From the NCBI RefSeq assembly GCF_000156715.1, contig NZ_DS999314.1, positions 63,950-127,949 of the forward strand: DNA of 64,000 nucleotides, given 5' to 3'. Of the stretch, positions 1 to 12,700 are shown in pieces. The notes under the pieces are model-generated. The model saw only the letters and a program-made list of their open reading frames with translations. It did not search any database and had not been told where the DNA came from. The position numbers and the translations under genes are program-made. How positions within the stretch are numbered: position 1 is the first letter of the stretch; every line of letters starts with the position of its first letter. The stretch comes from Francisella philomiragia subsp. philomiragia ATCC 25015 (GTDB taxonomy: Bacteria > Pseudomonadota > Gammaproteobacteria > Francisellales > Francisellaceae).

Positions 1-2583
1 TTCCGAAACTTCAGTATCTTTTTCTATCAGACCACCACACATAGTATCTGCTAAATTTACTGCAATCTTATAATCATGTTCAGATATTTGATTACCATCA
101 CGCATATTTACTAATAAAGCTTTGATTGTAGCGATACCAGTTTCACCAAATACAGGGACTTTTTGTTTCAGAGGTGGTTGATAACCAGCTAGAGCCATAA
201 GTTGAGCTTTTTTAATTGCTACAAGTAGGATCTCTTTAGTATTCATTACGATTATGTCATCATCACGCAAAAAGCCCATTTCTTTGGCTTCATAAGCACT
301 TTTTGCAACTTGAGCAAGAGCAAGGTTCTTATAGCGACGCTCAAAGTCTTTCCAATGATCTTGAGCTTGAGATGCTCTAACAGCCATTTCTTTTGAGCCA
401 CCCCAACCAGGTATAATTCCTACAGCGGCTTCAACAAGACCAATATAGCTTTCATACGCAGCAACAGCAGCATCACTATGTAAGATAGTTTCACAACCAC
501 CACCAAAAGCAAAGCCCTTAACAGCAGCGACAACAGGTATTTTGCTATAGCGTAATTTTTTGCTGATAATTCTATGACCTTTACGGATTACCTCTTCGAT
601 AGCAGCTTCGCCATTCATTGCAAATTTGATACCAAATTCTTCTAAGTTGGCACCTACCGAAAATACATCTTGTTCTTGCCATATAACAAGACCATCAAGA
701 TTTTCTTCAGCATAGTTGATAGACTCAGATATACCATCTAAAACATCATCGCCAATAGCACACATTTTGCTCTTAAATGAGAGTATTCCTATATTGTTAT
801 AGTCATTAATTTGCCATAGTTTGACACCATCATTTTCATACAGTGTTTGTGTTGCTAAAGTACTAGTATGTTCAACTATATTATCAGCGAATAGTTGACG
901 CTTATAAACATCTAGGTTATCACGAGATATTAGAGTTTTATCCCTAAAGCTAAACTCTTTATTATTTTGATAAACACCGATATCAAGAGTATCAACCCAG
1001 TTAGGTAGAGTATTTGTTGATAATGCTTTACCAGCTGAAATGTCATCCTTTAACCAATTAGCTACTTTGTGCCAACCAGCAAGTTGCCATATCTCGAAAA
1101 TACCTTGTTTCCAACCAAATCCCCAACGAATTGCTAAATCCATATCTTTAGGGAAGTTTGATATATCTCCAACTAGATGAGCAGCATACAGAAACATTTC
1201 TCTAAAAGTTGCCCACAAGAATTGAGCTTGATGATTATCGCTATTACGCAGACCTTCCAGTTTTTTGTTCCAATCTCTCTCAGCTAGTATATCTAAGACT
1301 TCTTTATCAGCTTTTTTATCAGAAGGGCGATATTCTTTAGTATCTAAATCAAGTACTTTGATACCGTCAGACTCTTTGATATATAAGCCTTTTTTAGTCT
1401 TTTGACCAAGTGAACCTGAGTTAATTAGACTTTGAATCCAGTTAGGTGTGTTGTATAGTTTTTGCCAACCATCTTCGAGATTATCTTTCATAGTTTCAAC
1501 AACATGAGATAACACATCTAATCCAACCAAATCAGCAGTTCTATAAGTAGCACTTTTTGCTCGCCCTAGTTTTTTACCAGTTAGTTCATCCACAATTTCT
1601 AAAGGGATATTCATCTGTTCTGTATAGTAGCAAGTGACTAGCATTGAAAAGACACCTAATCTATTAGCGATAAAATTTGGTGTATCTTTTGCGCGAATTA
1701 TACTTTTACCAAGTTTTTCAACTAAGAATGTTTCTAGTTTATCCAAGATTTCAGTATTGGTATCAACATGAGGGATTAGCTCAACTAAAGGCATATAGCG
1801 TGGTGGGTTAAAAAAGTGTACACCACAGAAATTAACTTTGAGATTCTCTGGTAATACTTCAGCTAGTTTTGTGATACTCAAGCCAGAAGTATTTGATGCT
1901 AAAATTGCATTTTCTTTGATGTGAGCAGAGATTTTAGAGTAAAGACTCTCTTTGATATCTATACGTTCGGCTACGGCTTCTATGATTAAGTCACAATCTG
2001 CTAAAAACTCAAGATTATCTTCATAATTTGCAGGAGTAATGTATTTGATAGAATCTTTTGAACCAAAAGGGGCAGGATTAAGTTTGGTGAGCTTCGCTAG
2101 TGAATCTTCAATAATAGCATTAGCACTACCTTGTTGAGATTTTAAATCAAATAAAACAACAGGGAATCTAGCATTTGCAAAATGAGCGGCAATTTGAGCT
2201 CCCATAGTTCCAGCACCAAGAACTGCAATTTTATCAATAGCTTTACGCTGTGATTTATTTTCTACAGGTTCTAACTTATTTGCTATAGTGCTACTTGAAC
2301 TATTGCTACTTTCTCCAGCTGGGAGATATTCTTCGCCAAAAACTTTAAGATAACCACGCATAGCATCTTCTTTTGACATACCTCTAATCGCATCCCAAGC
2401 CATCCACTTAGCTCGTTCAACCATTTTCAGTGCAGAAGGTTTTTTAGTATTATTATCACCTTCTTTTACTTGTTTATAAAAAGCGTAAAGTTTTAGCTTT
2501 TGGCTATTATCAGGTTTGAAATCAATAGTTGCATCACGAACAGCTATCAACATTTCTTCAAACTTTTTCTCTAACTCTGTCAT
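1..2583 (-). CDS. fadB: FadB-like multifunctional beta-oxidation protein with N-terminal acyl-CoA-binding domain (partial, 3' end off window)
   Basis: The 861 visible codons start at ATG 2583 behind a GGGAGGA site; the stop lies beyond position 1. Residues about 5-85 read as an acyl-CoA-binding protein (ACBP) domain, with KLYAFYKQ, GDNNTKKPS and RAKWMAWDAIRGMSKEDAM. A Ser-rich linker (SSNSSSS) leads to a 3-hydroxyacyl-CoA dehydrogenase Rossmann motif, GAGTMG, near residue 122. A crotonase (enoyl-CoA hydratase) domain follows near residues 620-860, with VKGFAFGGGCE and GLVEAAVGIIPGWGG. Dehydrogenase before hydratase is the FadN-like order, opposite to E. coli FadB. The protein should hydrate and oxidise enoyl-CoA during fatty acid degradation while the ACBP domain holds the acyl-CoA. 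As I recall, Francisella genomes annotate just such a fusion. It is the last visible gene of fadD-fadE-fadB. Confidence 0.93.
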   Translation of the reverse strand, partial: MTELEKKFEEMLIAVRDATIDFKPDNSQKLKLYAFYKQVKEGDNNTKKPSALKMVERAKWMAWDAIRGMSKEDAMRGYLKVFGEEYLPAGESSNSSSSTIANKLEPVENKSQRKAIDKIAVLGAGTMGAQIAAHFANARFPVVLFDLKSQQGSANAIIEDSLAKLTKLNPAPFGSKDSIKYITPANYEDNLEFLADCDLIIEAVAERIDIKESLYSKISAHIKENAILASNTSGLSITKLAEVLPENLKVNFCGVHFFNPPRYMPLVELIPHVDTNTEILDKLETFLVEKLGKSIIRAKDTPNFIANRLGVFSMLVTCYYTEQMNIPLEIVDELTGKKLGRAKSATYRTADLVGLDVLSHVVETMKDNLEDGWQKLYNTPNWIQSLINSGSLGQKTKKGLYIKESDGIKVLDLDTKEYRPSDKKADKEVLDILAERDWNKKLEGLRNSDNHQAQFLWATFREMFLYAAHLVGDISNFPKDMDLAIRWGFGWKQGIFEIWQLAGWHKVANWLKDDISAGKALSTNTLPNWVDTLDIGVYQNNKEFSFRDKTLISRDNLDVYKRQLFADNIVEHTSTLATQTLYENDGVKLWQINDYNNIGILSFKSKMCAIGDDVLDGISESINYAEENLDGLVIWQEQDVFSVGANLEEFGIKFAMNGEAAIEEVIRKGHRIISKKLRYSKIPVVAAVKGFAFGGGCETILHSDAAVAAYESYIGLVEAAVGIIPGWGGSKEMAVRASQAQDHWKDFERRYKNLALAQVAKSAYEAKEMGFLRDDDIIVMNTKEILLVAIKKAQLMALAGYQPPLKQKVPVFGETGIATIKALLVNMRDGNQISEHDYKIAVNLADTMCGGLIEKDTEVSE

Positions 2584-2655
2584 ATTTTCCTCCCGATGTT
2601 GGTTTGTACATCGTTTTTAGATTCCGTTATTTAAACGAAATGACATTGGTACATA

Positions 2656-4896
2656 TTATTTTTCGCTATTTTTTTGCCATTCTGGATGAGCATTTTTAGG
2701 TCCTAAAGCATAATCGTCAAACTCATCTGTTTGAATTATATTATTAACCTTTGTGAGCATCTCATTAGCAATATCTGCCTCTTGTTGAGAGATTATTTTA
2801 TTCTCTAAAGCTATTTCAATAGAGTCTTGCCAGCTTGCTTTTGGTAGCTTAGCAGTTTTGATAGCATCAATAATTTTTTTCTTAATAGGTTGTGTAGTTA
2901 GTGATGCAAGATAAGCATTCTCAACTCTACCAATTGGATCATTATCATCATTTGGTATATAGCACTTATCTTTCATCCATTGTCTTGTATCGCTATTGCT
3001 GACTAATGATTTACAAATTTGTGCTTCAAGCTTGTCAGATGGTCTTCTGAATTTTTTACCGTAAGGAAAAACAAAAAGTTTCATCTTGGTAGCAAATATT
3101 CTATTTGGGAAATTTCTAAATAAGTCTAACATCGCTTGTTGAGCTTGGTATAGACAGTGTTGAATACTCCAATCAACATAGATATCATCACTTTGAGGTT
3201 CGCCTGTGTCCTTATAGTATTTCAATACAGCTACAGCCATATACAGATAACTCATGATATCTCCCAAGCGAGCGGATAATCTTTCTTTACGTTTTAGACC
3301 AGCACCTAAAACTGTTATTGAAATATCATTGACATAAGAATAAGCAGTACTCATATGTGAGATATAACGATAGTAACGCTTAAATTTAGAAGGATAGCTA
3401 GGAGCAGTGAAACCACCACTTAAACCATACCAAAGTGTACGTGAACCATTTAGAGCCATATATTTGAAATGACTCTTGAAATTGGTTATAAACCTTTCTT
3501 CATCATCATTCATTAAGCTTTCTATCTCGTTACGAATATATGGGTGACATTTCATCGCACCTTGACCAAAAATCATCAGATTTCGAGTCATAATGTTGGC
3601 ACCTTCAACTGTTATGCCAATAGGTGTTGCCATATATGGAATAGCTAGATAGTTATTTGGTCCCATAATGATTGCTCGACCGCCGTGGATATCCATAGCA
3701 TTGTTGATAGTTGTACGTCCCATCTCAGTTAGATGATATTTAGCAATTGCAGATGATACAGATGGTCGCAAACCACTATCAACAGCAGAAACTGTGAATT
3801 GACGAGTAGCATTGGCAACATAGGCAAGCCCTGCAGTTTCAGCTAGTTTTTCTTGAACTCCTTCAAATTGAGCAATTGGAACTTTGAATTGTTCACGCAC
3901 ACTTGCATAAGCTGCTGTCATTACAGCCGACATTAATGTATTGGCTGTGCCACATGCTGGTAATGAAATAGCTCTACCTATAGATAAGCACTCAACTAAC
4001 ATTCTCCAACCTTCACCAGCCATTTTTTGTCCGCCGATTATCCAATCGATTGGGATAAAGACATCTTTAGCTTTGATATAGCCATTCATAAAAGCTTGAC
4101 CTAGAGGAAAACCACGTCTACCAATTTCTAAACCTTTGTGATTATATGGTAGTAGGGCGCATGTTATACCTTCATTACCTGTTTCACCGAGTAAGCCATC
4201 AGGATCTTGTAGTTGAAAAGCTAAACCAACTAGAGTGGCAATAGGAGCTAATGTAATATAACGTTTGTTGATATTTTTTAGTTTGATACCTAAAGTTTTT
4301 TTGCCATTGAACTCCTCATGGCAGACAATACCATAGTCAGGTAGTGAAGTCGCATCAGATCCAGCTGTTGGTCCTGTTAAAGCAAAACATGGTATCTCTT
4401 GACCAGAGGCTAATCTTGGTAAATAGTGATCTTTTTGCTCATCTGTACCATAGTGAACTAGAAGCTCACCAGGTCCAAGTGAATTAGGTACCATCACAGT
4501 GATTGCTGCAGTGACACTTTTGGTTGCTAGTTTCATAACCACTTCTGAGTGAGCTGCTGCGGAAAAGCCTTTACCACCGTATTCTTTGCTAATAACTAAA
4601 CCTAAAAAGCCTTTTTCACGCATGTATTTCCAAGCTTCAATACTTAGATCTTTGTCTTGATAATTAATCTTCCAATCATCGATTAGCTTGCAAAGTTCAG
4701 TTGTTTCATTATCTAAAAATGATTTCTCTTCGGCTGTTAGCTCAAATTTTTTTAAACTGTGTAGCTTATTAAAATCAGGTTTCCCTTGAAATATATCTTG
4801 TTCAAACCAGTTATCACCAGCATTTAGGGCAGTTTGTTCAGTTTGAGAAATACTAGGAGTAGCCTTTTTTGCAATATTATAAATTTTGTTGAACAT
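2656..4896 (-). CDS. fadE: Acyl-CoA dehydrogenase, FadE family
   Basis: FAD-dependent enzyme for the first beta-oxidation step, acyl-CoA to trans-2-enoyl-CoA. I place the start at ATG 4896 (746 aa, MFNKIYNIAKK...), because AAGGAG sits six bases upstream; the open frame extends six codons further only through a TTG that overlaps this ribosome site. CFALTGPTAGSDATS (about residue 175) is the FAD/substrate motif. TVEGANIMTRNLMIFGQGA (about 430) matches the FadE signature and contains the presumed catalytic Glu region. The remaining ~280 residues correspond to the FadE-specific C-terminal domain. It lies 72 bp upstream of fadB and 30 bp downstream of fadD on the same strand, so one operon is likely. 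It is shorter than E. coli FadE (814 aa), mainly at the N-terminus. Confidence 0.93.
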   Translation of the reverse strand: MFNKIYNIAKKATPSISQTEQTALNAGDNWFEQDIFQGKPDFNKLHSLKKFELTAEEKSFLDNETTELCKLIDDWKINYQDKDLSIEAWKYMREKGFLGLVISKEYGGKGFSAAAHSEVVMKLATKSVTAAITVMVPNSLGPGELLVHYGTDEQKDHYLPRLASGQEIPCFALTGPTAGSDATSLPDYGIVCHEEFNGKKTLGIKLKNINKRYITLAPIATLVGLAFQLQDPDGLLGETGNEGITCALLPYNHKGLEIGRRGFPLGQAFMNGYIKAKDVFIPIDWIIGGQKMAGEGWRMLVECLSIGRAISLPACGTANTLMSAVMTAAYASVREQFKVPIAQFEGVQEKLAETAGLAYVANATRQFTVSAVDSGLRPSVSSAIAKYHLTEMGRTTINNAMDIHGGRAIIMGPNNYLAIPYMATPIGITVEGANIMTRNLMIFGQGAMKCHPYIRNEIESLMNDDEERFITNFKSHFKYMALNGSRTLWYGLSGGFTAPSYPSKFKRYYRYISHMSTAYSYVNDISITVLGAGLKRKERLSARLGDIMSYLYMAVAVLKYYKDTGEPQSDDIYVDWSIQHCLYQAQQAMLDLFRNFPNRIFATKMKLFVFPYGKKFRRPSDKLEAQICKSLVSNSDTRQWMKDKCYIPNDDNDPIGRVENAYLASLTTQPIKKKIIDAIKTAKLPKASWQDSIEIALENKIISQQEADIANEMLTKVNNIIQTDEFDDYALGPKNAHPEWQKNSEK

Positions 4897-4926
4897 CTTT
4901 AGCTCCTTAAGCAAAAAGCTGTTTAG

Positions 4927-6621
4927 TTATTTATTTTCATATTTTTCAGCATATTCTTTTTGTAATGCATTTACATCTATTTTTCCAACAGTATTTTTAG
5001 GTAACTCATCTATGAAAATTATTTTTCTAGGTAATTTATAATGAGCTAATTTAGTTTCACAGTATTTAAAAATTTCTTTTTCAGTAAGTTTTTTGTCATT
5101 TTTTAGTACAACAAAAGCAACTGGCATTTCACCTGTTTCGTTAGAGTGTCCTTTTATAACCGCTGCATCTTCAATCTCTTCTTTTTCAGTTAATACTAAT
5201 TCAACTTCTTTAGGAAAAACATTAAAGCCTGAGACGATAATCATGTGTTTAATGCGTCCTGATATTACTAGACGACCTTGTTCGTCAAGATAGCCCATAT
5301 CCCCAGTCTTAAGCCAACCATCATCAGTGAAGTGCTCTCTATTAATCTCTGGAAGACTCCAGAATCCAGGCGATTTTTGTGGACCAGTTACCCATATCTC
5401 TCCTGTTTCGCCTTGTGGTAACTCATTACCTTTATCATCATAAATTTTGATATCAGTATTCGGTAATGGAAATCCAACACTACCACTAAAATCTTCTTCA
5501 AGTAGCGAGTTTACAGTTACAACAGGTGACATTTCTGATAGACCATATCCTTCTTTAATATTTACACCGGTGATTTTTTTCCACTCGCTAGCTACAGCTT
5601 CGGATGTTGACATGCCACCACTTATTGAGAGCTTAAAATTAGGGAACTTACTTTGTCTAATTTTTTTATTGTTTAATAGAGCAATATAAAGAGTATTTAC
5701 AGCAAATATAGTTGAGAAATTACTTTTTCTCATTTCAGCAACTAAGCTTTTGATATCTTTAGGGTTAGGTATAAGTATTTGAAAGGCTCCGGAACAGTAA
5801 AAAAGAAATAGATTAGCAGTTAAGCTAAATATATGATAAATCGGTAGGGCAGTTAAGACAATTTGTTCACTAAGCTCGATATCAAACCCTTCTGTCCAAG
5901 CTTTCACTTGATAGATATTTGCTACAATATTCCTATGTAGAAGTATTGTGCCTTTAGGTGTGCCTGTTGTACCACTAGAGTATTGAAGTGCAGCTATATC
6001 ATCTGGCTTTAATTCAATATTTGTATAGTTTGGAGTGTAGTCAGATTTTAGAGCATCTGTAAATGTATCAAACTTATCTTTTGAATATTTATCTTTCATA
6101 CCTTTGATATATTTGACTACAAAGGAGATTATTTGTTTTTTTGGAGTAGGATATAAATCGGCAATATCTGTAACCATTTTATATTTTAGATCTTCACATT
6201 TATCAGCTATAGCTTCGACATTATGCGCAAGTCCAGATAGTACAATTACTCCTTTAGCTTTTGAATCTTGTAGGATTCCTTTGACTTCTCTACTTGTATA
6301 GAGTGGGTTTATATTTACAAAAGCACAACCAAGTTTTACCAAAGCAAAAATAACAATTGGGAACTGTAATAAATTAGGTAGCATAATAGCAATATGGTCA
6401 CCTTTTTGTAATTTCCATTTGTTCTGTAAGAATCCTGCGAATTTGTCAGAATAATTGTTAATCTCGTCAAAAGTTAGTTTTTCACCGTGACAGCTAAGGG
6501 CATTTTTATTGCTAAAATCTTTAGTAGCTTTTTCAAGCATATCTTTTAGAGTAATATTAGGGATATCTATATTCAGAGGAACCTTGTCGGGATAGTTTTT
6601 TGTCCATGGCTTAGTTATCAT
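4927..6621 (-). CDS. fadD: Long-chain fatty acid-CoA ligase
   Basis: Activates fatty acids to acyl-CoA with ATP and CoA. The 564-residue length matches FadD (about 560). The adenylate-forming signatures are clear: YSSGTTGTPKG near residue 215, GYGLSEMSP near 360, TGDMGYLDEQGRL near 440, GRIKHMIIVSGFNVFPKE near 455, and the C-terminal lysine motif PKNTVGKI near 545. ATG 6621 is preceded by a near-perfect AGGAGGT site seven bases away. It is the first gene of the fadD-fadE-fadB operon, transcribed away from the ArsC-like gene, with a 216-bp divergent gap. I see no convincing FadR-type operator in that gap. Confidence 0.95.
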   Translation of the reverse strand: MITKPWTKNYPDKVPLNIDIPNITLKDMLEKATKDFSNKNALSCHGEKLTFDEINNYSDKFAGFLQNKWKLQKGDHIAIMLPNLLQFPIVIFALVKLGCAFVNINPLYTSREVKGILQDSKAKGVIVLSGLAHNVEAIADKCEDLKYKMVTDIADLYPTPKKQIISFVVKYIKGMKDKYSKDKFDTFTDALKSDYTPNYTNIELKPDDIAALQYSSGTTGTPKGTILLHRNIVANIYQVKAWTEGFDIELSEQIVLTALPIYHIFSLTANLFLFYCSGAFQILIPNPKDIKSLVAEMRKSNFSTIFAVNTLYIALLNNKKIRQSKFPNFKLSISGGMSTSEAVASEWKKITGVNIKEGYGLSEMSPVVTVNSLLEEDFSGSVGFPLPNTDIKIYDDKGNELPQGETGEIWVTGPQKSPGFWSLPEINREHFTDDGWLKTGDMGYLDEQGRLVISGRIKHMIIVSGFNVFPKEVELVLTEKEEIEDAAVIKGHSNETGEMPVAFVVLKNDKKLTEKEIFKYCETKLAHYKLPRKIIFIDELPKNTVGKIDVNALQKEYAEKYENK

Positions 6622-6837
6622 AAAGACCTCCTGATATTTTATAATTTAGTTACTTTTATTATTTTTATACTATTCTCACTCTCCGATATATTTCTTATAA
6701 AATAATATGATTTATAGTTAAATATTATATGTTATTTAAGCGTATTTATATAATAATCATTCTTAATCGATTATTTTTATGATTTATACACCAATGTAAT
6801 TTATAATAATGATTACGTTAATTGAATCACTATTATT

Positions 6838-7185
6838 ATGAAAATTTATCATAATCCAAAATGTTCAAAATCACGTCAAGCAAAGCAAGTTTTGGATCAA
6901 AATAATATCAATTATGATACTCATTTATATCTAGACAATCCTTTGTCAGTAAAAGAGATCAAAGAGTTATTAGCAAAATTGAAGCTTTCTGTTATAGATA
7001 TTATTCGTACAAAAGAAGCTATTTGGAAAGAGAACTTTAAAGATGGTGAATTCACCAACGATGAGCTCATAGAAATAGTGGCTAGCAATCCCAAGTTACT
7101 AGAGCGACCGATTATTGAACATAATGATTTTGCTGTAGTGGCAAGGTCTGATGAGAAAATACAAGAAATATTAAATACGCACTAG
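6838..7185 (+). CDS. ArsC/YfgD-family thioredoxin-fold reductase
   Basis: A 115-aa protein of the arsenate reductase (ArsC) family, comparable to E. coli YfgD/ArsC. It has the N-terminal redox motif HNPKCSKSR (Cys8 region), equivalent to the ArsC active-site HNPxCGTSR, and a C-terminal LLERPIIEH segment holding the conserved Arg. In true ArsC the Cys works with glutaredoxin and three arginines. Here Ser replaces the Gly after Cys and there is no arsenic operon nearby, so general thiol reductase activity is as likely as arsenate reduction. The start at ATG 6838 lacks a strong ribosome site. It ends 50 bp before icd and may be cotranscribed with it. Confidence 0.85.
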   Translation: MKIYHNPKCSKSRQAKQVLDQNNINYDTHLYLDNPLSVKEIKELLAKLKLSVIDIIRTKEAIWKENFKDGEFTNDELIEIVASNPKLLERPIIEHNDFAVVARSDEKIQEILNTH

Positions 7186-7196
7186 TTTTGTGTTAG

Positions 7197-9452
<2,256 letters not shown>

Positions 9453-9527
9453 CTCTTTATTAAGTCAATTATTTCTTATTCATGCTATAATTCTTTACTA
9501 AGAATATGCAATTTCTATCATAAAATT

Positions 9528-9704
9528 ATGAAATTTAAAACGCTATTATCGTTATCAGAGCTTTTTTGGAATATTTTTAAAGATATATTAGTTTTACTAT
9601 TTTTGGCTATTTTTGTATTTGTAAGTAGAGTCGTGATGATTTTTCTGAGATTAATTAATAAGATTCTAAAAATTACTGGTGTCAAAAAGCGTCTAATGCA
9701 GTAG
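9528..9704 (+). CDS. Small hydrophobic protein, 58 aa, abutting hrpA
   Basis: A small open frame from ATG 9528 to TAG 9702-9704, one base before the hrpA ATG at 9706. It begins MKFKTLLSLSELFWNIFKD, has a strongly hydrophobic centre (about residues 20-42, LVLLFLAIFVFVSRVVMIFL) and ends with a basic tail (KILKITGVKKRLMQ). This looks like one membrane span with a positive cytoplasmic end. I recognise no family. The near-contact with hrpA suggests translational coupling. Against it, no Shine-Dalgarno sequence precedes the ATG, and an AT-rich spacer can encode hydrophobic residues by chance. Confidence 0.45.
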   Translation: MKFKTLLSLSELFWNIFKDILVLLFLAIFVFVSRVVMIFLRLINKILKITGVKKRLMQ

Positions 9705-9705
9705 C

Positions 9706-12700
9706 ATGAATACAAATAAAGCTTCATTTAATGATTGTCTTAATCAGATACCTACCAAACTTCGTGGCAAGTTTATTTCAGCCATTAATAACAATAAGTT
9801 ACCAAGACAGCAGCTACTGACTGATTTACAGCTTTTGGCTGAACAGACTAGCCAAAAGATTTTGCCTAAAATAACTTATCCGGATCTTCCTGTTGCTGAA
9901 AAAGTTGATGATATAAAAAAGCTTATACAAGATAATCAAGTTATTGTTGTAGCAGGAGAGACGGGTTCTGGTAAGTCAACACAATTACCTAAGATATGTC
10001 TTGATTTAGGGCTAGGCAAACGCGGATTAATTGGACATACTCAACCAAGAAGACTTGCGGCTAGATCTATTGCTAGTAGAGTCGCTACTGAGATTGGTGA
10101 TCAATCAAAAGTATCTTTTAAAATACGTTTTTCAGATCAAACTTCTGAAAATACTTTAATCAAAGTAATGACAGATGGTGTGCTACTATCTGAAATCAAG
10201 AATGATAAGTTTTTATCTCAATATGAGGTTATTATTATTGATGAGGCTCATGAAAGAAGTTTAAATATTGACTTTCTACTTGGTTGTATAAAAAAGATAC
10301 TATCATATAGACCTGATTTAAAAGTAATCATTACCTCAGCAACTATAGATCATCAGAAGTTTATAGATTATTTTCAGAATGCTAAAGATATTACAATTAG
10401 TGGTAGAACATACCCTGTTGAAATCCGTTATCAAAATGATGATGATTTTGAAGAGTTTTCATTACAAGAGAGAATATTGTATGCTCTTGATGAGCTTGGC
10501 AGAGGAGACGTTTTAGTCTTTTTGCCTACAGAAAGAGATATCCATGAAACATTAGCATATTTAAACAAACAAGATCTTAGATTTACAGAGGTTTTACCTT
10601 TGTTCTCGAGATTATCAAATAAAGATCAAAATAAAATATTCAACCCAGAAGGATCTATACGTAGGGTTATTTTAGCAACTAATGTTGCAGAAACATCTCT
10701 GACAGTGCCGCGCATAAAATATGTGATAGATTCAGGCTTAGCGCGAATAAGTAGATACAGCTATCGCACCAAGGTGCAGCGCCTACCGATAGAGAAAATT
10801 TCTCAAGCAAGTGCTAATCAAAGAGCCGGTCGATGTGGTAGGTTATCAGCTGGTGTTTGCATACGTCTATATAGTGAGGAAGATTTTAATAATCGTAAAG
10901 AATATACCGATCCCGAGATTTTACGTACTAATTTAGCATCTGTTATTTTGCAAATGTTGTTTTTAAAATTAGGAAATATTCAAGATTTTCCATTTATAGA
11001 CTCGCCTGATTCAAGATTTGTTAAAGATGGTTTTAAGCTTTTATTTGAGCTACAAGCAATATCAGAGCTTAATTATTCAAAACCTAAAATTACTGATGAT
11101 GGTATCAAAATGGCAATTATGCCATTAGATCCTAAGTTGGCAAAAATAGTTATAGAAGGTCATAGACAAAATACTCTTAGAGAGATTGTTTCGATTGTTA
11201 GCTTTTTAAGTGTACAGGACCCGCGTGAGAGACCTCTGAATTTTCAGCAAAAAGCTGATGAAAAACACAATGTTGATAAAGATAAATCTTCTGATTTTAT
11301 AGCGATTTTAAATTTGGCAAATAGACTAAACTCTGATTTAAAAGGTTTATCAAATAGAGAAAAAAAAGAATATTTTAAAAAGAATTTTATTTCACCTGTT
11401 AGATTTAATGAGTGGAATGATATTTATCGACAAATTGTTGAAGTTGTTCACCAGTTTAAATGGAAATTATCGTCAAATGAAAAGCTTGATTATGAAAACC
11501 TACACAAAGCCATAGCCAGTGGATTTTTGAGTAACATTGGATTTAATTATGAAAATGCTGAGTATCTAGGAGCTAGGGGGCTTAAGTTTTTTATATTCCC
11601 TGGGTCTTCTCAGTTTAAAGTAAAGCCAAAATGGTTACTTTCATCGGAAATAGTTGAAACTACCAAGACATACGCGCGGAATGTTGCAAAAATAGAGCCG
11701 GAATGGTTAGAGAGCTTAGCAGAGCATCTTATTAAAAAGCACTATGATGAGCCTATTTGGAGCAAAAAGCGAAGAGCTGTTGTAGTCAATGAAAGAATTA
11801 CGCTTTATGGCTTAGAGATAGTTTCAAAAAGATCTGTGCAATACGCTAAGATAAATCCTCAAGAGGCTAGAGAGATATTCATTCGAGAAGCTCTCGTTAA
11901 TGGTGACTTTGATTCTAAAGCGTATTTTTATCAGCAAAATCTCAAGCTTATAAATCAAGTTGAAGAGCTCGAAAACAAATCACGCCGAAAAGATATTTTG
12001 GTCGATGAAGAGATAATGTTTGCACATTATGATAGCTTTATCCCAGATGATGTTTGTAGTGGTGCAACATTTGATAAATGGTTAAAGTCAGTCACAAAAG
12101 AGCAGCAAAAGGGCTTTATCTTTGATATAGAAAGTCTAATGCAGCATGATGCTAAAGAAATTACGCAACAGAAGTTTCCTGATGTCTTAACTATCGCAGA
12201 TATGCATTTGCCATTAGAGTATCACTTTGACCCATTGGATGAGAGGGATGGTGTAACAGTTACTGTACCAATAGTTTTTATCAATGATATAAACCCTGCT
12301 GTTTTAGAGTGGGGGGTGTATGGTTTTTTGTATGACAAGATTGTCGCTTTATTACGTGCTTTGCCAAAAAATATTCGTAAAAATTGTGTGCCAGTGCCAA
12401 CTTATGCTCAAGCTATATTTGAATCAATAGATTTTGATAAGGATAGGTACTCTCCGTTGAAGTCTATTATTGCCAAACATATTACGCGAATAGTAGGTTT
12501 TGTGGTAGATGAGACAGTGTGGCAGGGTGATGAGCTGGAGAAGCATCTTGTGTTGAATGTAAAAGTTGTTGATGAGCATGGTAAAACACTAGCAGTTGGT
12601 AAGGATATTTATATATTAAAGCAAAAGCTTAAAAACCTTGTAGCTAAACCAAAACAAGAAGTTGATGAGACGGTTTATTATGATTGGGATTTTTCAGATA

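Noticed and set aside
6749-6820. Fur-box-like TAATCATT and AATGATTA half sites in the fadD/arsC-like gap
   Set aside because: The arms are 46 bp apart and the region is almost pure A/T, so such matches are expected by chance.
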